The notes under the pieces are model-generated. The model was not told the DNA's origin. It made no database searches and saw only the letters and a list, made by a program, of their open reading frames with translations. A DNA stretch of 7,059 nucleotides, from NCBI GenBank assembly GCA_047605605.1, contig JASGFG010000113.1, positions 1-7,059 of the forward strand, given 5' to 3'. This document shows positions 1 to 5,368 of this stretch, piece after piece (the first letter of the stretch is position 1; each line of letters starts with the position of its first letter). The translations under genes were made by a program, and so were the position numbers. The DNA comes from JAATGA01 sp047605605 (GTDB lineage Bacteria > Pseudomonadota > Alphaproteobacteria > Rhodobacterales > Rhodobacteraceae).

Positions 1-1035
1 CAGATGGCGGGGATGAAGGTCGTCGTGGTCAAGTCGTCCCCCAACGGCGACATCGACCTTGACGATTTCCGCGCCCGCGCCGCCGAAGCCGGGGGCGATC
101 TGGCGGCCTGCATGATCACCTATCCGTCCACCCATGGTGTGTTCGAGGAAACGGTGCGCGAGGTCTGCAAGATCACCCATGACCACGGCGGCCAGGTCTA
201 TATCGACGGGGCCAACATGAACGCCATGGTCGGGCTGGTGAAACCGGGCGAGATCGGCGGCGATGTCAGCCACCTGAACCTGCACAAGACCTTTGCCATC
301 CCGCACGGCGGCGGCGGCCCGGGCATGGGACCGATCGGCGTCAAGGCGCATCTGGCGCCGCATCTGCCCTCGGACCCCGAGACGGGCGAGGCAGGTGCGG
401 TGTCGGCGTCCCCCTATGGGTCGGCCAGCATCCTGCTAATTTCCTGGGCTTATTGCCTGATGATGGGTGGCGCGGGGCTGACGCAGGCGACGCGGGTGGC
501 GATCCTGAACGCCAACTACATCGCGGCGCGCCTGCGGGGGCACTATCCGGTGCTGTTCATGGGCAACCGGGGGCGGGTGGCGCATGAATGCATCCTCGAC
601 ACCCGGCCGTTCGCCGAATTCGGCGTGACGGTGGACGACATCGCCAAGCGCCTGATCGACAACGGTTTCCACGCGCCGACGATGAGCTGGCCTGTCGCGG
701 GCACCCTGATGGTGGAACCGACCGAATCCGAGACCAAGGCCGAGATCGACCGCTTCATCACCGCGCTTCTGGCGATCCGCGCCGAAATCGCGGCGGTGGA
801 GGCAGGCGAGATCGCGCCCGAGGACAGCCCGCTGCGCCACGCGCCCCATACCGTGGAGGATCTGGTGGCCGACTGGACGCGGGCCTATCCCCGCGAACAG
901 GGCTGCTTCCCCCCCGGTGCCTTCCGGGTGGACAAATACTGGCCGCCGGTGGGCCGCGTCGACAACGTCTATGGCGACCGCAACCTGATCTGCACCTGCC
1001 CGCCGGTCGAGTCTTACGCCGAGGCGGCGGAGTAG
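1..1035 (+). CDS. gcvP: Glycine dehydrogenase (decarboxylating), P-protein, C-terminal part (5' end outside window)
   Basis: The reading frame is open from base 1 and ends at TAG 1033-1035, so 344 residues of a protein normally about 950 long are visible. P-protein is the PLP-dependent subunit of the cytosolic glycine cleavage system: it decarboxylates glycine and passes the aminomethyl group to the lipoyl arm of H-protein (GcvH). Seen directly: a cofactor-binding stretch YIDGANMNA (from about base 199) and the motif NLHKTF, whose lysine (codon 286-288) is the expected PLP Schiff-base residue, followed by the glycine-rich HGGGGPGMGP. The C-terminal region carries HECILDTR and the conserved ending near KYWPPVGRVDNVYGDRNL. 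All are typical of the C-terminal half of GcvP. The frame shows no break. In this family gcvP usually ends a gcvT-gcvH-gcvP cluster, but the upstream genes are not visible. The methionine at base 4 is internal, not a start. Confidence 0.97.
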   Translation, partial: QMAGMKVVVVKSSPNGDIDLDDFRARAAEAGGDLAACMITYPSTHGVFEETVREVCKITHDHGGQVYIDGANMNAMVGLVKPGEIGGDVSHLNLHKTFAIPHGGGGPGMGPIGVKAHLAPHLPSDPETGEAGAVSASPYGSASILLISWAYCLMMGGAGLTQATRVAILNANYIAARLRGHYPVLFMGNRGRVAHECILDTRPFAEFGVTVDDIAKRLIDNGFHAPTMSWPVAGTLMVEPTESETKAEIDRFITALLAIRAEIAAVEAGEIAPEDSPLRHAPHTVEDLVADWTRAYPREQGCFPPGAFRVDKYWPPVGRVDNVYGDRNLICTCPPVESYAEAAE

Positions 1036-1037
1036 GC

Positions 1038-1062
1038 TTGCGCCCCGGCGCATTCGGCGCAA
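1038..1062 (+). other. Inverted repeat just after gcvP stop
   Basis: TTGCGCC (1038-1044) and GGCGCAA (1056-1062) form a perfect 7-bp stem with an 11-base loop, starting 2 bases after the gcvP stop codon. A competing inner fold, TGCGCC/GGCGCA at 1039-1044 and 1047-1052, is also possible. No T-run follows, so it is not a standard intrinsic terminator. It may protect the gcvP mRNA 3' end or form part of the leader of the next gene. Its role is inferred only from position. Confidence 0.45.
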
Positions 1063-1093
1063 CCATGGGCGGCAACAGGAGGGCCGCCCATGG
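1063..1093 (+). promoter_or_regulatory. Perfect 11-bp hairpin with ribosome-binding site in the loop and start codon in the stem
   Basis: CCATGGGCGGC (1063-1073) is the exact reverse complement of GCCGCCCATGG (1083-1093). The 9-base loop (1074-1082) contains the full Shine-Dalgarno AGGAGG (1077-1082). The ATG at 1090-1092 lies in the 3' arm and would pair with CAT at 1064-1066. If it forms in RNA, the hairpin would expose the ribosome-binding site and bury the start codon. The palindrome is seen directly; translational control is inference. Confidence 0.6.
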
Positions 1094-1404
1094 ACATCAC
1101 CCCGGCGAAAGTCGTTCAGGTCATCTTCCTCGCGCGCGAGGAACAGGCGGGCGCGGCCGAGCTGCGCGCCTTCATCGACGACATGAACGACGATGAAAAG
1201 GCCGAGCTGACGGCCATCGCCTGGATCGGTCGCGGCGCCTTTGAACCCGAGGATTTCGACGAGGCGCTGCGCACCGCCTATGCCGAGGCGACGACGCCAA
1301 CGGCCGACTATCTGGGCGGGATGCCGCATCTGGCCGAAAACCTGGAATCCGGGCTGGAGGCCCTGGGCATTGATGTCAGCGGCGAGGAAGAAGACCTTCT
1401 CTGA
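1090..1404 (+). CDS. DUF3775 family small protein
   Basis: A 104-residue soluble, acidic protein with no signal peptide or membrane segment. It matches my recollection of DUF3775, a family of unknown function found mainly in alphaproteobacteria: an N-terminal 'sPaKVvqvIflARE' helix (residues 4-17), the core AFIDDMNDDEKAELTAIAWIGRG (residues about 27-49), and a closing TADYLGGMPHLAENLESGLEALG (residues about 71-93). It ends in an acidic tail (SGEEEDLL). The start at 1090 is supported by AGGAGG seven bases upstream and by the family N-terminus. It lies 54 bases after gcvP and may be co-transcribed with it, but no functional tie to glycine cleavage is known to me. The start codon sits inside a strong inverted repeat (see 1063-1093). 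Family assignment is fairly sure; function is unknown. Confidence 0.85.
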   Translation: MDITPAKVVQVIFLAREEQAGAAELRAFIDDMNDDEKAELTAIAWIGRGAFEPEDFDEALRTAYAEATTPTADYLGGMPHLAENLESGLEALGIDVSGEEEDLL

Positions 1405-1521
1405 CCCGCATCCGGCCCCGCGAGACGGCCATCCGGGGGAAATCTTCCCGCCGCCGTCTTTCCCCGACCGGGCGGCGGCTTAAATAGGCTGCACACCGGA
1501 ACGAACCGAAAGGGATCTGCG
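1405..1521 (+). other. Intergenic region with weak hairpin and possible promoter for the SDR gene
   Basis: Downstream of the DUF3775 stop there is an imperfect stem: GCCGCCGTCT (1450-1459) against GGGCGGCGGC (1470-1479), 10 pairs including two G-U. It is followed by TTAAATA (1480-1486) rather than a T-run. The A/T-rich TTAAAT could serve as a -10 box, but no convincing -35 lies 16-18 bases upstream. A smaller repeat CCCCG/CGGGG (1416-1420, 1434-1438) is also present. AAAGGGA (1509-1515) is the ribosome-binding site of the next gene. Terminator or promoter roles are unproven. Confidence 0.3.
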
Positions 1522-2265
1522 ATGAAGGGCAGCGGCAATACGATTCTTGTCACCGGCGGCGGATCGGGCATCGGGCGGGCGCTGGCGCAAAGGCTGGCGG
1601 ACGCCGGCAATACGTTGATCGTCGCCGGTCGGCGCGCCGGCCCCTTGCAGGGCACAATCGCCGGGCGGCCGGGGATGGAGGCGGTGACGGTCGACATGAC
1701 CGATGCGGCCTCGATCCGCGATCTGGCGGCGCGGGTGCTGGCCAGTCATTCGGGCCTGAACGCGCTGATCAACAACGCCGGTATCATGCGGCACGAGGAT
1801 CTGGCCCATCCCCGCGATCTGGCCGATGCGGTCGAGACGGTGGAGACCAACCTGCTGGGTCCGATCCGCCTGATCGACGCGCTGATCTCGCACCTGTCGG
1901 GGCAGAGGGGGGCGGCGATCGTCAACGTGACCTCGGGGCTGGCCTTCGTGCCGCTGGTTGCGACGCCGACCTATTCGGCCACCAAGGCGGCGCTGCATTC
2001 CTATACCCAGGCGCTGCGGGCGCAACTGGCCGGCAAGGTCGAGGTCATCGAACTGGCCCCGCCGGCGGTGCAGACCGAACTGACGCCGGGCCAGTCCACG
2101 CGCGAAGGCTATCTGCCGCTGGAGGCCTTTGCGGACGAGGCCTTTGGTCTGCTGACCGGCCATCCCACCCCGCCCGAGGTGCTGGTGGAGCGGGTGAAGG
2201 TCCTGCGCAATGCCGAGGCCGAGGGCCGGTTCGACAAGACCTTCGCCCTGCTGAACGGGCATTGA
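1522..2265 (+). CDS. SDR family NAD(P)-dependent oxidoreductase, DltE-like
   Basis: A 247-residue classical short-chain dehydrogenase/reductase, full length for the family and predicted cytosolic. Visible motifs: the Rossmann dinucleotide-binding glycine motif TGGGSGIG (residues 11-18), the acidic VDMT after beta-3 (57-60), the structural NNAG (84-87), and the catalytic tetrad Asn110, Ser138 (VTSG), Tyr151 and Lys155 (YSATK). A basic GRR (36-38) after beta-2 hints at NADP(H) preference, which is inference. Central and C-terminal segments (TSGLAFVPL, ELAPPAVQTEL, and a C-terminal ERVKVLRNAEAEGRFDKTFALLN) resemble the DltE-type oxidoreductases described from Bacillus, but no D-alanylation genes are nearby, so the substrate is unknown. 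The start at 1522 is chosen for AAAGGGA six bases upstream and the normal short N-terminus before the first strand. A gap of 117 bases from the DUF3775 gene and a hairpin after the stop suggest it may be its own transcription unit. Confidence 0.9.
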   Translation: MKGSGNTILVTGGGSGIGRALAQRLADAGNTLIVAGRRAGPLQGTIAGRPGMEAVTVDMTDAASIRDLAARVLASHSGLNALINNAGIMRHEDLAHPRDLADAVETVETNLLGPIRLIDALISHLSGQRGAAIVNVTSGLAFVPLVATPTYSATKAALHSYTQALRAQLAGKVEVIELAPPAVQTELTPGQSTREGYLPLEAFADEAFGLLTGHPTPPEVLVERVKVLRNAEAEGRFDKTFALLNGH

Positions 2266-2277
2266 GGCCACACCTTG

Positions 2278-2326
2278 CCGGCCTTGCGACGGCAGGGCCG
2301 GATGCGCGGGCGGGGCGCGGATTTTT
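2278..2326 (+). terminator. Probable terminator after the SDR gene
   Basis: CCGGCCTTGC (2278-2287) pairs with GCAGGGCCGG (2292-2301) across a GACG tetraloop, giving 10 pairs with one G-U, 12 bases after the SDR stop. The first T-run (TTTTT, 2322-2326) is 20 bases downstream of the stem, too far for a textbook intrinsic terminator. A weak GCGC/GCGC pairing (2304-2307, 2315-2318) lies closer to it. The strong stem is clear; terminator function is likely but not certain. Confidence 0.5.
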
Positions 2327-2340
2327 GCTGCGGGCGTCGC

Positions 2341-2371
2341 TTGACAATCCCCCGCCGTTCCGCCACATACC
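2341..2371 (+). promoter_or_regulatory. Promoter of the tRNA-Ala gene
   Basis: A perfect -35 consensus TTGACA at 2341-2346 is followed by a weak -10. Candidates are CACATA (2364-2369, 17-base spacer) or CATACC (2366-2371, 19-base spacer). The tRNA begins at 2384, leaving room for a start site around 2375-2378 and a short 5' leader. A strong -35 with a degenerate -10 is common at stable-RNA promoters of this group. Exact -10 choice is uncertain. Confidence 0.6.
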
Positions 2372-2383
2372 CGCGCATGGTGC

Positions 2384-2459
<76 letters not shown>

Positions 2460-2658
2460 TGATCCTCCGATCACGACACGTCCCTGCCAGATCCGCCCCC
2501 TTGTGATGGTGGATTGGTGGGCTTGTGGTTCAGGCGTTGTTTCGGCGGGCCGGGCGATGCCTGGCCGAACGCCGATCAGGTCGCAGGTCGATCGGGCAAG
2601 CGGGGCCTCGGGCACCGCCACCCCTCTTGCCCTTCGCGGCGGGCAACGGGCGGAAAGA
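2460..2658. other. Convergent gap between tRNA-Ala and yciB
   Basis: About 200 bases lie between the tRNA (+) and the yciB stop (-), with no ORF that looks coding. Two small inverted repeats are visible: TGATC/GATCA right after the tRNA (2460-2464, 2469-2473) and TTGCCC/GGGCAA (2627-2632, 2641-2646, 8-base loop) just past the yciB stop. Neither has a T-run on the relevant strand. They may mark transcript ends, but nothing firmer can be said. No repeat of the tRNA 3' end was seen, so there is no sign of an integration site here. Confidence 0.35.
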
Positions 2659-3261
2659 TCAGGGCTTTTCTTTCTCGATCCCGTATTTCTCGATCACCTT
2701 GGCCTGCGCCATGAAGAAGGCAAACAGGGCAAGCGGCAGGCCGAAGGTCTTGAACTTGACCCAGGCGTCGGTCGACATCATGCGCCAGACCACTTCGTTC
2801 GCCACCGCCAGCGCAAAGAAGAACAGGCACAGCCGCCTGGTCAGGATCATCCAGCCCTCGGGCTGCATCGGCAGCACCTCGTCCATCGCATGGCGCAGCC
2901 AGCTTTCGCCGCGCAAGAGGCCGATGCCCAGAAGGCCGCCGAACAGCAGGTAGAGGAGCGTCGGCTTCATCTTGAAGAACCGCTCGTCATGCAGCCAGAG
3001 CGACAGCCCCCCCATGACGACGACCAGCACCAGCGTGGCGATCTGCATCTTGGACAGCCGCCCCGTCAGCAGCCACAAAAGCCCCGTCGTCACGATCATA
3101 AGCGGAATGAAGGCTGCGGTCATCAACAGGAAGCCCTGGTATTCCGTGCCGAAGACGGTGAAGGTCTGGTCCTTCATCCGGCTGTAGCCGATGAAGAACA
3201 AAAGGATCGGCCCCAGTTCCAGCGCCAGTTTCAGGAACGGGTTGATCTTTCTTTCCGCCAT
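2659..3261 (-). CDS. yciB: Inner membrane-spanning protein YciB / septation protein A (IspZ)
   Basis: A 200-residue multi-pass inner-membrane protein, normal or slightly long for the YciB/IspZ family (about 180-200). Hydrophobic segments lie near residues 10-26, 45-67, 73-90, 103-117, 142-158 and 171-188, allowing five to six membrane passes. Family landmarks are visible: NPFLKLALELGPILLFF at the N-terminus, the short loop HDERFFKMKPT (91-101), and ANEVVWRMMSTDAWVKFKTFG (154-174) before the last helix. In enterobacteria the protein is tied to normal septation and envelope integrity and contacts cell-elongation and division proteins; the biochemical activity is not known. The start at 3261 fits the family N-terminus, with a modest AAAGGG (3269-3274 on the complement) as ribosome-binding site. 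It lies 137 bases downstream of ftsY on the same strand, probably in the same transcription unit; the gap holds no recognisable gene. Confidence 0.95.
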   Translation of the reverse strand: MAERKINPFLKLALELGPILLFFIGYSRMKDQTFTVFGTEYQGFLLMTAAFIPLMIVTTGLLWLLTGRLSKMQIATLVLVVVMGGLSLWLHDERFFKMKPTLLYLLFGGLLGIGLLRGESWLRHAMDEVLPMQPEGWMILTRRLCLFFFALAVANEVVWRMMSTDAWVKFKTFGLPLALFAFFMAQAKVIEKYGIEKEKP

Positions 3262-3398
3262 GGTCTTGCCCTTTGCCCTGCCTGCGCCCCGCCGGTTCTA
3301 TCCTGCCCGCAGCGTGCCCGCGGTCACATCCGCGCGAATGCCGCCCTTCTGGCCCGGATGGCGTCGTCGATCAAGCGGCCCCGGCCGGGTCCCTGCGA

Positions 3399-4397
3399 TC
3401 AATCCGTCATGCCGACCAGGGCGCGGGCGAAATCCTCGGGGTCGAAGGGGGACAGGTCGTCGATCTGTTCGCCCACGCCGATGGCATGGATCGGCAGGCC
3501 GAACCTGTCGGCCAGCGCCACCAGAACCCCGCCCTTGGCCGTGCCGTCCAGCTTGGTCATGATCAGGCCCGAGACATCGGCGATCTTGCGGAAGATTTCC
3601 ACCTGTTGCAGCGCGTTCTGCCCGGTGGTGGCGTCCAGCACCAGGATCGTGTTGTGCGGCGCAGTCGGGTCCTTCTTGCGCAGCACGCGGACGATCTTGG
3701 CCAGTTCCTCCATCAGATCGGCGCGGTTCTGCAACCGCCCCGCCGTGTCGATCATCAGCAGATCGGCGCCCTCGGCCTGCGCCTGGGTCAGCGCGTCGAA
3801 GGCAAGGCTGGCAGGGTCGGCCCCTTCGGGCGCGGTCAGGACCGGCACGCCCGCCCGCTGGCCCCAGACCTGCAACTGTTCCACCGCCGCCGCGCGAAAC
3901 GTGTCGCCCGCCGCGATCACCACCGATTTCCCGGCGGCGCGGAACTGGCTGGCCAGCTTGCCGATGGTCGTCGTCTTGCCCGAGCCGTTGACGCCCACCA
4001 CCAGCACCACCTGCGGCTTTTGCGGATAAAGCGGCAGGGGCCGCGCGACCGGCCCCATGATCCGGGCGATTTCCGCTGCCAGCGCCGATTTCAGCTCACC
4101 CGTCGAGATGCGCTTGCCAAAGCGGCCTTCGGCAATATTGGCGGTGACGCGCCCGGCGGTTTCGACCCCCATGTCGGACCGGATCAGCAGATCCTCCAGT
4201 TCCTCCAGCATGGAGTCGTCCATCAGGCGGCGCGGCTCGTCGCCCCCGAACAGGCGGCCGATCAGGCCGGGCTTTTCAGCCTCGGGCGCAGGGGGCGCCT
4301 CGGCCTCGGGCGCATCCGAGACCAGAGCCTCCAGCCCCTCGCCGATCTTGTCCGAGGACCGGAACATCCGGTCGCGCAGTTTCTTGAAGAAGGACAT
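3399..4397 (-). CDS. ftsY: Signal recognition particle receptor FtsY
   Basis: A 332-residue SRP-type GTPase. FtsY binds the SRP (Ffh plus 4.5S RNA) carrying ribosomes with nascent membrane proteins and hands them to SecYEG, with mutual GTP hydrolysis. Layout: a short basic/hydrophobic start (MSFFKKLRDRMF) that may aid membrane contact, a brief Pro/Ala/Glu-rich linker (about 28-43), a second amphipathic segment (GLIGRLFGG, 44-52), then the N domain (about 58-120) and G domain. GTPase motifs: P-loop GVNGSGKTTT (135-144), DTFRAAA (165-171), DTAGR (217-221), TKLDGTAKGG (281-290) and the closing GVGEQIDDLSPF (307-318). The acidic A domain is much shorter than in E. coli, as is usual in alphaproteobacteria. 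The frame stays open 145 codons upstream, but start 4397 is chosen because AAAGAGG lies 5 bases before it and MSFFKKL is the family N-terminus. Confidence 0.97.
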   Translation of the reverse strand: MSFFKKLRDRMFRSSDKIGEGLEALVSDAPEAEAPPAPEAEKPGLIGRLFGGDEPRRLMDDSMLEELEDLLIRSDMGVETAGRVTANIAEGRFGKRISTGELKSALAAEIARIMGPVARPLPLYPQKPQVVLVVGVNGSGKTTTIGKLASQFRAAGKSVVIAAGDTFRAAAVEQLQVWGQRAGVPVLTAPEGADPASLAFDALTQAQAEGADLLMIDTAGRLQNRADLMEELAKIVRVLRKKDPTAPHNTILVLDATTGQNALQQVEIFRKIADVSGLIMTKLDGTAKGGVLVALADRFGLPIHAIGVGEQIDDLSPFDPEDFARALVGMTD

Positions 4398-4566
4398 GAA
4401 CGCCTCTTTCCGATGCAGGCCACCCGACAGGTAGTGCATCCTCACGCCAGAGTGAAGGCGCCGGGGGCCGATTTGCCGCCTTCGTCCCGTCCGCCGCTTG
4501 AAAACGGGGCAGGCCGAATTCATTTTTCTGTCACATATCCTTTGCAACCCTCCCGGTGGCGAACCC
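4398..4566. other. Divergent intergenic region between ftsY and the kinase-like gene
   Basis: These 169 bases must hold the promoters for both directions. Most is GC-rich, but 4516-4546 is a markedly A/T-rich island. Toward the right, TTGAAA (4498-4503) with CATTTT (4521-4526) at 17-base spacing is a weak possible promoter. Toward ftsY, the complement TTGCAA (4547-4542) with AATGAA after 17 bases is equally weak. An imperfect stem with one bulged A, CCTCAC/GTGAAGG (4440-4445, 4452-4458), lies in the likely ftsY leader. No operator could be recognised. Confidence 0.35.
4403..4409 (-). promoter_or_regulatory. Ribosome-binding site deciding the ftsY start
   Basis: The complement reads AAAGAGG, ending 5 bases before the ATG at 4397-4395. 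It settles the start against the long upstream-open frame and against a methionine 14 codons earlier (within MHYLSGG), which has no comparable site. Confidence 0.75.
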
Positions 4567-5346
4567 ATGCCCGCGACCCTTTCGCCCCAGATGCCCGAGC
4601 CGCTGGCCCATGCGGTCGATGACGCGCTGCACGCCAGCCCCCGCCGTGTCCAGCGCCTGACCGCCGGCGGGCGGGTGTTCTGGCTGAAACGGCCCGAGCG
4701 GTTGAGCCTGTGGTGGCGTCTGCAAAAGGGCGATCCGCAACGCACCTTCCGGGCCGAGCGCGAGGCCTTGCACGAATTGGCCGACCGCGGACTGCCGGTC
4801 GCCGATCTGGTGGCCGAGGATGCCGATTTCATCGTGACGGCCGATGCGGGGGAATCGCTGCGCGAGGTGCTGCGCGATCAGGCGGTGCCGCCTGCCGGGC
4901 GGCTGGCGGCGTTTCGCGCGGCGGGGCGGTCGCTGGCGGTGCTGCACCGTGCAGCGCTGCGCCACGGGCGTCCGTCGATCCGCGACATCTGCTGGGACGG
5001 ACGGATGGCGCGGTTCATCGACTTTGAAAAGTTCCGGCGCGGCCCCGTCTCGCGGCGGGGCATGGGGCTGGATCTGCTGATCTTCGTGCATTCGGTCTTT
5101 GCCGTGGCGCAGATGCCGGTGCCGGAACTGGACGAGGCGCTGGCCGCCTATCGCGCTGCCGCGCCCGAAGGGGCCTGGGCCGCGGCCGAGTCGATGGCCC
5201 GGCATCTGGGGTGGCTGGCTGCGCTGGCGCGGATGGTGTTGCGGTGGCATCCCTCGCGCGATCTGGCTGCCGTTCCCCTGACGGTGGAACGGATGCGCGG
5301 CGATGCACCCCATGGACAGGCGGCGGGCAAGGCGCGACAGTCCTGA
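4567..5346 (+). CDS. Kinase-fold (APH/RIO/LPS-kinase-like) protein with non-canonical catalytic loop
   Basis: A 259-residue soluble protein with the outline of a small bacterial protein-kinase-like fold. Seen: a hydrophobic strand with a candidate ATP-binding lysine (VFWLK, Lys41), a helix with candidate partner glutamates (FRAEREALHEL, Glu64/Glu66), a lipid-kinase-like middle, the loop HGRPSIRDICWDG (133-145), and FIDFE (150-154), whose Asp152 matches the metal-binding Asp of DFG. In canonical relatives the loop is HGDxxxxN; here the catalytic Asp position is Arg135 and the Asn position is Asp140. It could therefore be an atypical kinase or a pseudokinase. Substrate is unknown; lipopolysaccharide-kinase-like folds are the closest I can suggest. 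Start 4567 is preferred over TTG 4498 because the extra 23 residues lie in A/T-rich promoter-like sequence; GGTGG (4555-4559) is a modest ribosome-binding site. It is followed after 22 bases by the AlkB-like gene, probably an operon. Confidence 0.75.
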   Translation: MPATLSPQMPEPLAHAVDDALHASPRRVQRLTAGGRVFWLKRPERLSLWWRLQKGDPQRTFRAEREALHELADRGLPVADLVAEDADFIVTADAGESLREVLRDQAVPPAGRLAAFRAAGRSLAVLHRAALRHGRPSIRDICWDGRMARFIDFEKFRRGPVSRRGMGLDLLIFVHSVFAVAQMPVPELDEALAAYRAAAPEGAWAAAESMARHLGWLAALARMVLRWHPSRDLAAVPLTVERMRGDAPHGQAAGKARQS

Positions 5347-5368
5347 TCCATTCCCGCCCGGATACCGC

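Noticed and set aside
436..441. Pair of rare codons (CTA ATT) inside gcvP
   Set aside because: Two A/T-ending codons in an otherwise G/C-ending gene are compatible with chance and the frame is intact.
436..1329. 297-residue minus-strand ORF overlapping gcvP and the DUF3775 gene
   Set aside because: It is antisense to conserved P-protein sequence and has no domain signal.
2503..4029. Long + strand ORF (508 residues) opposite yciB and ftsY
   Set aside because: It runs antisense through two clearly recognised genes, is rich in Gln/Arg/His/Pro as expected for the shadow of high-GC genes, and has no recognisable domain.
3273..4622. 449-residue + strand ORF antisense to ftsY
   Set aside because: Composition (Gln, Asp, His, Arg, Gly-rich) is that of a reverse-strand shadow; the FtsY GTPase motifs on the other strand are decisive.
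4398..4832. 145-codon N-terminal extension of ftsY
   Set aside because: The extra residues are low-complexity Arg/Ser-rich, overlap the divergent gene, and a good ribosome-binding site directly precedes the ATG at 4397.
5303..5368. Upstream ATG for the AlkB-like gene
   Set aside because: It would overlap the preceding gene by 44 bases and add a charged Arg/Pro-rich stretch not expected before the first membrane helix.
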